DNA from: Temnopleurus reevesii
Taxonomy: Eukaryota; Echinodermata; Echinoidea; Temnopleuroida; Temnopleuridae
NCBI GenBank assembly: GCA_036244855.1
Contig: BQKZ01000158.1
Location: forward strand, 162,436-215,458
Direction: 5' to 3'
DNA: 53,023 nt
In this document: one piece after another, positions 33,023-45,244 of the stretch
Layout: each line of letters begins with the position of its first letter
Numbering within the stretch: the first letter of the stretch is position 1
Position numbers and translations under genes: made by a program
Notes under the pieces: model-generated
What the model saw: the letters and a program-made list of their open reading frames with translations, nothing else
The model's database searches: none
Told to the model about the DNA's origin: nothing

Positions 33023-33649
33023 TACCCTATATCATAAGACAGAATTCTTGGAATGTCAGATTTTAGCCTGCAAAAGTAGTATTCTAATTTTGATTTATGA
33101 ATTTCTAAGTTACAAACCATCTTCATGCAAAAAAAATAAAAACGAAATTTACCCTTTTCACGCTCATTCCGAGTACCAACAGATGAACATTTTTTTTTCA
33201 TCAAATTTTAGCCGTATCAGACAATGTATCGATCACCACAATTGAAATTGACCGGAAACTGTCGGTGTCCCTTATCAGTGACCAGTGTCCCGTAACATAA
33301 AGCTTTACAATTGAGCGTAATGTTAAAGGCACAGGAAACTCATGCTGTTCACCTACTGAACACAAGGTAAACACCGGGTAGAGGCTGAGTCACACTTTTC
33401 TGTTTGTAACCAACTTTTTGTCCAGTGTTCATAACGCTCCGTCATAGCCTGCCCTGAACAGTTTACAAAGCATAGGCCTGAGCATAGCTGGCCTATTTCG
33501 GTTCTCAGCGTATTTTTGAAAGAATCATATTGAACCCTTATTTCAAATTAGACATTAATCCCTTTCTTAAAAAATCTCATATCCGAAATGAATGGAGAGC
33601 AATGTCGCTAATACGTCACAGATCCTGCCAAATACAAGAATGGTGATCA

Positions 33650-33652
33650 TAT

Positions 33653-33685
<33 letters not shown>

Positions 33686-33765
33686 TAATTATGATAATAA
33701 TAATAATAATAATAATAATGATAATAATGATATAATAAGGATGATGATAATAATAATAGTGATGA
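33650..33765. repeat. (TAA/TGA)n tract in gene C intron 2
   Basis: Expanded trinucleotide repeat before exon 3, the homolog of the tract at 15715 in gene B. Confidence 0.9.
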
Positions 33766-33837
33766 TGAATGGCTATATTGTATTTAAGCACTAAAGCCAT
33801 GGATACAAGCGGAAATTGAGATGATTTATTTTTTCAG

Positions 33838-34045
33838 ATGTGACAGTGCTTGAGGTACGCCCTTCTCTTCAAAACTCACTCGATGTCCAACCAAACGGTG
33901 AGGCAACATTGATCCTCGCTGTTGATATCCAGTTCAAAGAAAATGACACAGACTCGACAGGAGTGCGTGGTGAGGCGATTTGGGAGTTAGCTGCATGGAT
34001 CAATCCCTCAGACATAAATACGAATAGGAACGATACGTCCAACAG
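33838..34045 (+). CDS. Gene C exon 3: module 1, first half
   Basis: 208 nt, identical in length and phases to gene B exon 3. It keeps VTVLEVRPSLQ, WELAAW and the NDT sequons. Preceded by TTTTTTCAG and followed by GTATGC. Confidence 0.78.
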
Positions 34046-34269
34046 GTATGCACGGGGTTTGGGACGTCATATTAGGGACTCAGAACTAGAAATTTACATC
34101 CCACTGTTGCCAATATCGTTTCTTGGTCACACAATGTACGTACAAAATCGAAAATATCGCAACCTGGTCCTAAAATTGACTTGAAGATTTTCATACGTTT
34201 GTAACATAAAATCAAATCCGGTAATCGATTTATGTTTAGTTCAAGTGCTATTAGTCAGGTTTCGAATTT

Positions 34270-34372
34270 AATGGACGGAACCTTGTGGATGGTAGAAAAC
34301 GAGTGCGCATCTGATGTGCTCATCATAATGTTGCACATATCAGATGTGCATTTTGTTTCTGCTGTCCAAAAG
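34270..34372. repeat. Palindromic element family P, gene C intron 3
   Basis: Homolog of the copy in gene B intron 3: AACGAGTGCGCATCTGATG pairs with CAGATGTGCATTTTG. Confidence 0.55.
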
Positions 34373-34781
34373 CCTCCGTTCACCGATTTTGGAAACCCAG
34401 CATTCCTGTAATTGAATGGGAGGAATGGTTCTTTGTTTTGGCTTAATAAACCGTGTCTACAGAATAGTCCTCAGAATTCTGACGTCACCATGTGTAGTGT
34501 TATTGGTTTACGCGTTGGTCCCTTTTTGGGTAGGATATCTTAAAAATACATGTATTTTTTGTGTCAAACAGAGCATTTTCGGGCATTTTTTCGTCAAACT
34601 CGATTACTCTTTCTATGTAATGGTTGAGCATTCTTAAGTTGTTCAATTTTGTTGCATAACCTTTATCTCTCCATACATATAAAATTAGTAAAACTTAAGT
34701 TTCTATCTTAAAGGAAAATAGAATATATAAAACATGTCACTTAAAACATGCAATTACATGTATTTTCTATTTAATGTTCAG

Positions 34782-35023
34782 GTTACGTTTCAGAGAACAA
34801 ATTCTCAATTCTAATCAATCGTCGCAACCTTACATGAAGAGAAAACCGTTTAGCTTTCGGGACGTCGTTTATAATCTCAGCGATCCACCACTACACTGTT
34901 CAGGTTCACATGTCTGCGTACAAGTCCTTCATGGACGAGATGCGGCAACAGGCAATCGGGAGTTCGTTCTTGAAGGTTATCCAAATGATCGCGCCAAAAT
35001 TGGATGCACGTCACTCTGTGCTG
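34782..35023 (+). CDS. Gene C exon 4: module 1, second half
   Basis: 242 nt, phase 2 to 1, with all four cysteines of gene B exon 4 retained (LHCSGSHVCV and GCTSLCA). Donor GGTAAGTA. Confidence 0.78.
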
Positions 35024-36408
35024 GTAAGTATGATACATTGGGTGATTTCACGTACGATGTTTGTGGCTAGTGTTAACACCGAACTACAACTAAACACCGA
35101 ACGTGAAATAAAATAAAATAAGCTATTGTCGGCATTTTTAGCATTAAAAACGGAATTCATCGCAAGACGAACCCGCCGGTGTTGAGCTATCGATCATCAG
35201 TAGATATCGGCATTGCCTTTAATCTGAGCGTTGGTGTTAGAACTCAATTTTAGCAGAAGTTAAGACCTTATTACTAACACCAGCAATTACATTGTTCATG
35301 AAATCATGCATTATGCAAACCCTCTTCCCTCGTGTATTCAGAATAAGCAAAATCAATACCTAGATTGATGTAAGATCTGTCTTTATTCGTTTAAAACAAG
35401 GAAAATGAACTTGTGCATGTTTTGAGATTCTCAGAAGAACTGACCTCCAACGCGACGGCGACAGAGCATTTCCTCTCTAGCCACTGTTAGGCAAGTGGCG
35501 GAAATGTCAGGTTGGTTGCTGCCAACCCACTAATGACTAAACCGGGGTACGATCCTGACCATTGCACGAAATCACTATTGCATCTTTTTTTTTAGATTTT
35601 TGTTTTTCTTTCTATAAACAGGGTACATCAAAAAGACTTGAAACTTTTAAAAAGTCTCTCATGAATTTAGTTGAACATATTCTAATGTTTTCTCCATATT
35701 TGTAGATGCCTAATAGCCTCATCTATCAAGTGCCACCAACAAAATTGATTTCAAGTCACGGATGACGGAGCACTGTCTGTTTACGTCTAAAGTATGAAAA
35801 ATGCCGTGCGGTGAAATAAGCGAACATGACGATTGCTTCCTTGTACAAGAAAAATGCACTTGAATTTAACATGATGTTTTGATGGTCTTTGATAGGATTA
35901 TCATTTGTTTCTGAACGCATACATGAATAAGTTAAATGAATCTTGGAAGAAATTCTGGCAAAAAGCATCAAATCACCATTAATGGATGGCTAAGAGAAAT
36001 TTCTCTCAACGAGAGCAATTGTTCCAAATAGTTGTTTGAGATCGATTCAGACCCATTTTGACACAAGGCGGCTTTGACCATGCTGACAACCTGAATATAA
36101 ACAATTGGTTTTCAACCACGAATGATTGATTCTGTAAATGGCACTTGACAGATAGGATTATGGAGTAACTATAACTATAACAATCTTCTCATAATTATTT
36201 AAACTATATTTTGAGAGACATTTTGAAAAAGTAATTCTTTTGTTTTACACCCTGCATAGCAGACGGTGACTTCAGATCACCAAATAGGCCACTTTCAATT
36301 TCTTTCCATTTGTCACGTAACTGTTTGTCTATATCGTGTACCCTCTCCCTTAATTCATTATATTATTTCTTCTTCTATCCTCATTCACATTCCTCCACAC
36401 TTTATACT

Positions 36409-36540
36409 TAATGCCCCGGTCACATAGGAACCCGGAAGCAACACGATTCACCCCGACTCTTTGTTAATTCACAGTTAACTGCCTCAGAACAACGAGTCGG
36501 GGTGAATCGTGTTGCTTCCGGGGTCCTGTGTGACCGGGGC
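36409..36540. mobile_element. Hairpin MITE in gene C intron 4
   Basis: GCCCCGGTCACA...CCGGAAGCAACACGATTCAC is mirrored by GTGAATCGTGTTGCTTCCGG...TGTGACCGGGGC. CTTTATACT occurs at 36400-36408 and 36540-36548. An 8-bp duplication would fit a hAT-type element, but the exact border is ambiguous. Absent from gene B. Confidence 0.75.
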
Positions 36541-36872
36541 TTTATACTCTTCAATTGAACGATGTTTAATGTGCGTTTATTTCTGTGGTACTACAAACAA
36601 CAATATCTTTTCATAGGCTCCGTCCACTCATCCATAGATCTTTTTAATGAAAATTGATTCTTTTGGTTTCGTTTTAAAAGAAAACAAAGAATATGTTGTG
36701 GAATACTTGTTCATATACCATGCAATAGTTTAAGTAATTGTATTAAATCGTTTTATATTACTTAATTACAATTATTTTGTTTTGTATTGTCTACTCTTCC
36801 TTCTTGACACTGTACTTTATAATGATTTATGGTGTGTGGAAAAAATAAATTTGAACTTAAATTTGAACACAG

Positions 36873-37064
36873 GTCCTTCGATAAATCGTTGCGTTGATTC
36901 CAATGGAAATGTTCATTTACACGAGGACAATTGGATTTCAAATCGATGTGAACACTGCACTTGTGACAACGGTACATCTTTGTGTTCACACTTCCAGTGT
37001 TCTGTCCCCAATTGTCAGAACCCGGAGATTCTTGAAGGAGAATGCTGTCCATCATGCCCCTATC
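36873..37064 (+). CDS. Gene C exon 5: VWC domain 2
   Basis: 192 nt with the ten VWC cysteines intact and GECCPSCPY at the end. It differs from gene B by a handful of substitutions such as CDNGTSLC for CDNGTTLC. Confidence 0.82.
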
Positions 37065-37287
37065 GTAAGTAAAACTAACTTGGTAGTCATAATTAAAATA
37101 ATCATCGTGTCATCGCTTGCTTTTTCAGATGGGTGCTTTTCAAAAGATTGTCTGAATGAATGTGTGCATAGAAAAGGAAAATAACAAAACAAAAATTTAC
37201 ATTATTTATACAGCTTCGAGAACAAAAATAGGGGGGGGGGGTGCATTTTGCACTATTTTCTTCTTCATTTACTAATGTTCCGCTCAC

Positions 37288-37685
37288 ATTCTAACAAACC
37301 TGCGTATTTGTTTGTCTATGGAGCGTTTTTAATGCTCAAAAAGCTTGGCCGGATCAGACTGTAAACGGAAAGGTCTGAGATGACCTTATGGTAATAAGTT
37401 CCCAGGAATTCAGGGGAAACAGGAAGAATAACAAAGCAAAGGAAATGACGGCGTGAAACTTTAAATAATTAGGTTTATTGAAGATCACCCATAAGAAAAA
37501 GTAGTTACACAAAGGAATAAACGCGCCCACTCTTTCCGTTCGAGATGCCTCCGTGTGCTTCAGATAACACTTGCGCTCAATGGGTTCAAACATTCTGGAA
37601 AAGTGCAATCCTCGGCAAAACTCGAAAATATGCAAAATTGCACACTTTGCTGTAGCATCACCAATTGGGTTTAAGATGGTGCAAA
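37288..37685. other. About 395-bp insertion in gene C intron 5
   Basis: The flanks align to gene B at about 19145 with nothing between. The insert shows no TIRs or coding that I recognise. Confidence 0.5.
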
Positions 37686-38542
37686 ATTGTACCTTTATCG
37701 TTAGTACAAAGCGAATAACGTCTTATAGAATGGCATCTTTGTTTGATGTATTTCAAAGTAATTATTCAATCCTGTAATCAAAGTATATTTTTTTCTGGTA
37801 TATATGTTTTACTGAAACATAAGTTTTTGAAACATTTTAGAAACGTTTACCCCCTCTCTATCAATCTCTACAAGACGCAAATGGACATTATTGATGTTTA
37901 ACCAGATTTTTGCACCCACAACCTTTCCTGTAATTATCGTTATATGCTTTTCTAATACTTTATACTCAATGAAATATTTAATTTTTAATAATATTACCGC
38001 ATGAAACACTACTGCGCAAAGTGTTTCATCTATAGGCCTATTAGGAACACATGTATGTTGGATTTGTGTTGTTTCCCTCCAACTCGTACCCCTCCATGCC
38101 CTCTTTTTTAATAGATGATTTTTCAAATTTACTTTGATGAATGTAATACACTTTCTGTTCAGTTTTTTTTTTAATTTCTTAATTTACATTTCATCCTGTC
38201 ATACATGTTTACGTTAATTTTGCCCTTGTATAATGTAGGGGGACAATAGGGGGTAGAAAGTAAAATATGCCATAACTCTGATGTGGAACTCATAACCATT
38301 AAAACATAAAAGTTTTGTTGAACCATTGGACACTCCTTACAGACAAAAACTAACATCTAACTGAGACATCAACATGACCTTATAAGTTGAGTGGCGTTGA
38401 AATGTAGTATTTGTAGGCCTATATTAAACGCTATACTCAATTATGGATTTCATGTGGTAATATTATTCTGAATATTTTCCCCTTATTGATTTGTTCTTCT
38501 TATCAACGATTTTAATTTTAATTCGTTTCACATCTCTTCAAG

Positions 38543-38729
38543 ATGTCAGAATCCGGAAAGTAATACCCCTGGTTTACAATCAGGGCCAGACTGGGATCAG
38601 GCAAAGCCAAGTCAAGCTACGAGTGGCAGTACTTTTCCACGACACCGATCACACTACCAATGTAGAGGGAACAAATCTTTGGAAACTGAGTGCATGGCTA
38701 GCTCTTGATCAGTCTGGGGATAGTAAAAG
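38543..38729 (+). CDS. Gene C exon 6: module 2, first half
   Basis: 187 nt, phase 1 to 2, open. It keeps VRIRKVIPLVYNQGQ, VKLRVAVLFHDT and WKLSAWL. The donor is AGGTCAGG, weaker than the GTTAGA donor context in gene B is different, but still GT. Confidence 0.75.
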
Positions 38730-41086
38730 GTCAGGTCTGTTTCTCAATCACCTATAGAAATGAAAATACACACTAAGAAAAAAAGTGTCCAACTTCGCAG
38801 CTCCAAAGTTGCGTAGTATAATGCAACACTGTGAGCACGGTTTTGGTTGCAGTGTTGCACCGTTAAAGGTAAACAAAGATCCACAGCAGTTGTAAACCCA
38901 CGGAATAAAGGATCGCTTCACCCGAAGTTAGACGAGTGACCGAGCTGTTCTACCCCCTCTCATTGGTTGACGGCTATCAGGACATAAATCTTTCGAGCAG
39001 ATCATTTATATCGCGCTCAATTTTCTTGTCTGCAAGTTGATATAGTGTGACAAAACGTTTAAAATAGGCAGGTTTACCATAGGATGCACGTTTTGTGCAT
39101 ACCTCTAACACAAAGGTTGTTTTGGCAACCCTTAAGGTTGCCCGAGGCTTGCCCGACAAAGCAACAAGTAATGGGTGTAAATTGGATTTCAAGTATTGTA
39201 GTCCCATCGTCTACGAAATACCACGTAACTACGTTAGCTGGCAAGAAACGCACATAAATATATAATTTGAATATGAATATACTAGTAAAACCAACTATAT
39301 TCCTAAACGTACTAGTCCATTTGTGAAACTAAAATAGTTTTAGATGGATGTATTAAAAAAAAGAAGATATTATAATAGCCTATAGCAAATCAAACATTGA
39401 ATATAATTTCAAGCTGGAATAATTTTTTTTTACAATTCATTAAACAAGGACACAATTAGATAAGTAACCACTTTAATATTACACTCGCTTCAAATCATAT
39501 CAGAAGAATACAATATTGCACAGTGTCAACTTTTGCCGTGGATTGCACCCTTTGTGCACCTTTCTTTCTCAGAGTATAGACATGATGGAACAAATATGTG
39601 CTGTCACGTGTATTCTGATTAGTAAGAAAACAGCATATAAGCTATGTCACGTTATGTTGTTTTAAGATGCTAAGAAATTAAGGCGTGATATATTTTTCGT
39701 CCGTTCTACGAGCCAAATGAGAGATAGATAGAGATACATTCAGAAATACAAAACACAAAAGGAAATGTTCCGAGCGCTCTCCCTTCGTCGTTATCTATCT
39801 TCATTCTATCTCCTCGTCCATCTCACCCACTATGTATCTATTTTCGCCTTCTCTCTCTGCCACACGACTTGTAGATTAGTCGATGACATACATGATTCCA
39901 CTCAGCCATACTTTCAATCAATATTTTCCATGGTCTGAAATTGTTTCACAAAAAGTGTTTAAACCTTTGACTGACAGACTTGATTATGAAGAAACAAGCT
40001 TTACTTTCTGTAGTCAAGAAATAAGTGACTATCCTGAACTCTCGTCAAAATGGTGATTTTACACATTCGGAATAAATATGCAACAGTGCACTTTTATAAG
40101 TGCAAACAAATGCAACACTGAACGACAAAAACACATTTTGTGGGGTACTCAGAGGAATCGAATCTGCGCCTATATGGATATGAGATCGCTTTATCCACAG
40201 TTTTAAAAGAGCGGCTTTATCCTAACGTGCCACGCTCCCGTGCATAATCGATGGCGATATCAAGCGAGGACTGCATGACATAACAGAATGTCTACTTGAT
40301 GCTGTACCAAAAATGTATATTGCCCTTTTCAGAGTTTTGGTGCAGGGAGGTGTTTCACCAAGATAACAAAGACTTTACGCACGACTTTACGTTCGACTGG
40401 TACCCCTTCTTGTGCATAATGGTTCACATTATTACGCGCATTCAGCGCAAGAACTGATACCAGTCGAACGTAAAGTCATGCGTAAGTTAATTTAAGAACG
40501 ACTTATTGAAACACCGCCCAGATCGCATCTTGGCGCGATAGCTTGCCCTTTATGAAAGTTTTTTTTTCGCTAAGCGTGTGCCTGAGACAGTCTCAGGATA
40601 CTGATGTTAAATAGATCCACTCTTTGGGAGGGCAGTCACGCCAACAGGCACATCAACCCTACTATCACACACCATCAACATCATTGGAATACCAACTGCC
40701 TTTTACCGTTTGAAATCTGATCTTTGAAAATAATATTCCTGAATCAAAATCTGTGACGTCATGTCGGACAAATCCTGATTCATTCTGTATATAAAATTTC
40801 ACATTTTCTTATTTTTGTCGGAAAAGTCAACATAATGTTCTTTTTCCGCTTGAGTATAACATCCCTCAATTGATTCTGCATGTATTTTGAGAAGAATGTT
40901 TAACCATTACTCTAAATTTGACATCAATCCATAAGAAAATATAATGTTAAAAGTGAATGAGTAGTTGTCCGACATGACGTCACAGATTCCGTCGATGTTG
41001 CCGTATGTTTACGTATTTTAAGAAGAACATGAACATTCCAGGGATCGGTTCGCCTTTAAGTGATCGTTCGATCTTCTTTAACGTAG

Positions 41087-41373
41087 GTTCGACCTCCGAG
41101 ATCAGATTCTGGATGGAGACCAATCCTCACTCGTATACAACAAAGGCATAAAGGAATTGGCCTTCGAAAAATTGGACTTCTGCATCACGCAACCATCAGA
41201 CTTCTGCGGCCATCCGTTCTTCGTTTGTGTACGATTCGGTCAGGACAGTGGCTACAAAACGGACAAAAACCGTGGCTTCAAATTGTAAGGCCTCCCTGAC
41301 AACTCCTCTCTGACTCACTGAGCACAAATTAACCTGTCAGAAGAATGGTGCAACACGCTAGAGAAAAATAACG
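41087..41373 (+). pseudogene. Gene C exon 7: disabled second half of module 2
   Basis: 287 nt with both splice sites preserved (ACGTAG, GGTACGTA). TAA at 41286 replaces the TCA (Ser) codon of gene B after a neighbouring TTC to TTG change, and TGA at 41319 replaces TGC (Cys). The first stop lies 85 nt before the exon end and two more exon junctions follow. That arrangement normally triggers nonsense-mediated decay in animals. Confidence 0.85.
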
Positions 41374-42272
41374 GTACGTACGAGTTTTTCGTAAATAGTT
41401 TGAAATCAATGATCACAACTCACAATACTTACACAAAATTGGCAAGATCACTATACAAGGATCAAAAGAAAATACAAAGATAAAAGGGAAAGATAAAGAG
41501 CAAGTCGTAAAAAGTACAGTGTAAGACCGAACCAAGCACACCTACATTTATTGATGTAGACAGAACAAAGGAAACGTATCAAGCCCTTGGGAGAAAAGGC
41601 GTATGAAAATGAGTAATAAACAGATATTTGATAGTAGATGACCATTTTGAAGTAATTTTTCAAATGAAGTAGATCTTTATGCCTTGAAAAAAAAACACAT
41701 TTCGTATCAAATGAAATCTAGAGTCAGTATTTGCTGTCGACAGATACTTTATGTCAAGACCCAGGTTGGTGTGCTTACTAACGGAAGAAAATATAACACG
41801 TATACCCGCTCAGATAACGTTTAGGTTATGTTAAAGAGGAATTATTCCAAGACATTAATGTTCTGTCAGTGGATGGAGAGAAATACAAAGATCAAACTGG
41901 GAAAATTTGAAAAAAATCGGGAGATCTATTCAAAAGTTTTGGATTTTCAATGTCTTAATTTACGTCTCTCATGGGTTCCTTGAGTTGGAAACCTATATTC
42001 ACAGAATGACTGACAATATGGAGAATTCCTAATTCCCTTTGTATACAGAAATTCACAATTTCTAATTGATTAATTACAAGCATCGAGTATTCACTTTCTT
42101 TTTCACTTGTGCGCAGATCTTTCTCAAAAGCAAAAATACTGCAACATATTACCACGGAAATTATTTGATAAAACTACCCTCGCCTACTGCCTTTAAAATG
42201 AAGATAAGATATGACAAAAGGATAAGATAGATAAAGATATGATAAAATTTAAATTTCATTGACGTCTCACAG

Positions 42273-42476
42273 GTTCTTCTAGTTGTGAAACCGACTCCTT
42301 AATGTCTTGTGCATTCGATGGACAAACGTATGTGGATAATGAAGTGTGGAAACCCGATGATTGTACGACATGTTCTTGCAACAACGGCACGGGATTGTGT
42401 CTTACGCAGTCATGTGAAGCTACTCAATGCGAGTCACCTGTCAAACATCCAGGAGAATGCTGTTTTACGTGTGAAG
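42273..42476 (+). CDS. Gene C exon 8: VWC domain 3, open but downstream of stops
   Basis: 204 nt, phase 1 to 1, ten VWC cysteines intact (CTTCSCNNGT... GECCFTC). It is reachable in frame only if exon 7 is skipped, most simply together with exon 6, because exons 5 and 8 share phase 1. Confidence 0.7.
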
Positions 42477-43324
42477 GTAAAACACAAACATATACATACA
42501 CACTCATACTATTGCATATATAGTTAAATTAATGCATGTGCCAGAGTAATTAAACCCTGTTCATATAATCCTGTTCAACTCTACACCAGAATGTTAAATG
42601 AACTTTTTAAGATCTTCGAGGAGTGAAAACCATTTAAAAATGGTCACCTAGAATTAAGTATTCGACGACGAATTGTATGCAACATATACCGGTCAAACTT
42701 ACTTTTCCCCAAGACTCTAAACACAAGGGTTTTTTTTCTTCACAAATTGACGGAAGCCAAAAGTGTATTGTTGCATGAAGAAAAAGAAATCCCAACAAAG
42801 CAACAATTCAAAAGGCATCAAATTGAATTTCATGTTAGTCCCGGGCAATTCCATAAGATAGAAATTCGAAATGTATTCAAAATATGCTTATACTTTGGCT
42901 CAAAGACAGAATATTGTGGCTAATTTGCTTGGAATCAGTGAAGTATATAGCATAGTTTGAAGTAAATAATTGTTCAAATTTTAATGGAATGTTACAGTTT
43001 AATGACAAAGAATTACGGACATATTCCCTGATGTAATTCCGTTCCCGTCATTCTTCATACTTTGGCACCATCCATGAGGACATTGCAAATGATTATTTCT
43101 TCCTAAGTGCTAATATGTATATAACACTTATTTTATACTACATTTCCAGTTTGACCGGTCTCTGAAGTGTGTAACGGAGCTTTAACAGACAAAAATGTAG
43201 CTCAAATGGCACGTAATTTCGTTACCATCCATATGAAATTGCCCCTAGAAAAAACATTTCGATGAAATTCTAAATGGTTTCGTGTAACATTTTAAAACAT
43301 TTGTAATTTCTTTTGTCTTCACAG

Positions 43325-43482
43325 AAGAGCGGAACGATAATGATGTATGCTTGCCTATTCTGATTTTCCTCATCGTTCTGGTGTGTGTCGTAACCACAAT
43401 TGTCATTATCGCATGTGTGCTTCGTGCAAGGAAAGTGAAAATACCTAGAGATACGGATGGAACCCTTCTGAAGATGTCATAG
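43325..43482 (+). CDS. Gene C exon 9: transmembrane helix and tail, open
   Basis: Acceptor CTTCACAG. It encodes the same hydrophobic helix and RARKVKIPRDTDG tail as gene B, ending KMS then TAG. It lies downstream of the exon 7 stops. Its conservation argues that disabling was recent or that a spliced form still uses it. Confidence 0.7.
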
Positions 43483-43939
43483 AATGTGGTGCTAAAAAGT
43501 TGCAATTCATTGGTAGTTTTCCTAGAACGGACGTAATTTTGGTCAGTGTAAACAATGAGCGAATTGGTGTGTACTATAAAGAAATATAGCCCGGCATGCT
43601 CCCTGATACGAACAACCATAAAGCCACGTATTGATCGAAAATGAAGTGCAAATCAGTTGCGCTTTATTTTTTATACGCGCATTTAAAAAGACGCGCATAG
43701 AATCATTTTGATTGGCTAGTTCCAATGAACTGCAAGTCGCGATCAATTGCGATCAATTGCAACTTAAAAACACCCCTATTCTCGAAACCTATACATTGCG
43801 AATTTTCTATTTTCAGGGAAATCTATCTAACGTGCGCAATGAATCATTTTAGTTTGTATCAATTGTTGGTGGTATCATTTTAATTGTTTTATTCAGTAAT
43901 TCATCTTCTGAATTTAATATTCGGTATTTGACATTTTTC

Positions 43940-43945
43940 AATAAA
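43940..43945 (+). terminator. Candidate polyadenylation signal of gene C
   Basis: AATAAA after TTTTTC, 458 nt past the TAG. The 3' flank is similar to that of gene B for only about 100 nt after the stop, so this signal is not the homolog of the gene B sites. Confidence 0.3.
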
Positions 43946-44032
43946 GAATAGACAGAAAATGAAATCAATAATCTTATTATTATTAGTCTAAAGGTCTCAG
44001 CTTTACCAGCTTCATAATTGATGTTAATGTAT

Positions 44033-44219
44033 AACACGATACATTAACATCCGCAAAATTCAGTTGATGATGGACGATAGAGTCGTACGCCGTGTGTTGA
44101 ACTATGCGGACACAACGATAACAAGCCGGTTCCGATTTGAATAGCATTACAAAGGAGCATTGAATTGGCGTTCGACTGGCGTTCGATTGGCGTTTTACGG
44201 AAATAGATTATATCGTGTT
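44033..44219. mobile_element. MITE family M1, copy 2
   Basis: Ends AACACGAT and TATATCGTGTT, flanked by GTAT at 44029-44032 and 44220-44223. The interior matches the other two copies. TTGGCGTTCGA-type units are repeated near the right end. Confidence 0.8.
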
Positions 44220-44848
44220 GTATGTACAATGAGAAAGAAACGTAAACATAATGCACCATTATTGAACTATTGCGTACATCTGACATAAGCAGTGTAATAA
44301 AAATTCGAAATAATATCAAGTGTTTTTTTTTAATCTGCATTTAAAATTTGTAGCTCACCCATCAATCGTTGTGTACTTTTGAGATCCCTGACTCGATGCC
44401 GATTGAAAATGAAAATTGGCATTACGCCATCAACGTTCAGTTTCTATGCTATTGTCTCCAGGAGAATATTTTTTCCCTCTGTTCATTCGCGCTTAGAAAC
44501 ATTTATATGATAAGCACGTTATAAGTGCCGTGACTTATTGATACTATTATCAACACACTTACAAGCACAATTATATCTAACAATCTATTTCCTTCTCCAT
44601 TGGTGTCATAAGATATAAAAATAGACCTTGATGAAAGATTAATACTATTCTGCTCGTGCAGCAACGGTTTTATTCGGCTAATGTCGAGCCACAGTTTCCT
44701 TGAGCAAGATCCCACTTTACGCGCAACATCCCCTCTGTTGCAAACTCTAATCAGGATCCTTCCTAGACGTCATCTAAAGACGTGTTGCCAGAAAGGTGCG
44801 ATGAAGAGAGGCATTTTGTTATGCTTACCCAATCAAAAACTATGTTTT

Positions 44849-45120
44849 TAATGAAAGATAAAATTTATTCAATATTGTCGCCAACGGCCCACAAAGGGGT
44901 GCACACGCTATACTGCTGTGTGAAGTTACTCGGAGGCTATGACAATAATCATAGGCTGTACCGAGTGAGACTCGAACCCACGACCTTTGGATGACTAGAC
45001 CAGTGTCATAACCACTAGACCACCGGAGTGCCCTAGCGATAAGGTTCTGTGAATTCAATGTGTTTGAAAGGCCCTTTGTGGCCGTTGGCGACAATATTGA
45101 ATAAATTATATCTATCATTA
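44849..45120. mobile_element. TIR element with an internal tRNA-like promoter
   Basis: Inverted arms of about 50 bp (TTCAATATTGTCGCCAACGG...) enclose a minus-strand tRNA-like block at about 44955-45030 with A box TGGTCTAGTGG and B box GGTTCGAGTCT. It could be a MITE that captured a SINE head or a SINE flanked by arms. Confidence 0.7.
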
Positions 45121-45244
45121 CGTCACCCAGCGAAATTAATCACAAACCTTATGTTTTTAATTCTCAACATACAACTACAATTTAGGAAACTGTGTTGCAG
45201 TTATGCATCCGTAGGGATACACTAGCAGCACCCTAGAGGATAGA

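Larger units (their letters stand above)
30073..43482 (+). pseudogene. Gene C: nine-exon paralog of gene B with two stops in exon 7
   Basis: Exons are 30073-30148, 31140-31352, 33838-34045, 34782-35023, 36873-37064, 38543-38729, 41087-41373, 42273-42476 and 43325-43482, with splice sites as in gene B. The first six exons are open. Exon 7 has in-frame TAA at 41286-41288 and TGA at 41319-41321, each one or two bases from sense codons in gene B. Reading ends after 439 residues: signal peptide, VWC1, module 1, VWC2 and most of module 2, with no VWC3 or membrane anchor. Exons 8 and 9 remain open, so the loss looks recent. Options are a secreted short form, a message degraded because junctions lie downstream of the stop, or an exon-skipped membrane form. 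I call it a pseudogene only provisionally. Confidence 0.75.

Noticed and set aside
33567..33800. ORF with a poly-Ile run
   Set aside because: Translation of a TAA/ATT trinucleotide repeat.
13937..43482. Chordin-like identity for the VWC proteins
   Set aside because: The modules between VWC domains do not show the CHRD pattern, and chordins lack a C-terminal membrane helix.
44955..45030. Functional tRNA gene on the minus strand
   Set aside because: The B and A boxes fit, but I could not pair a full acceptor stem, and the block lies inside a TIR element.
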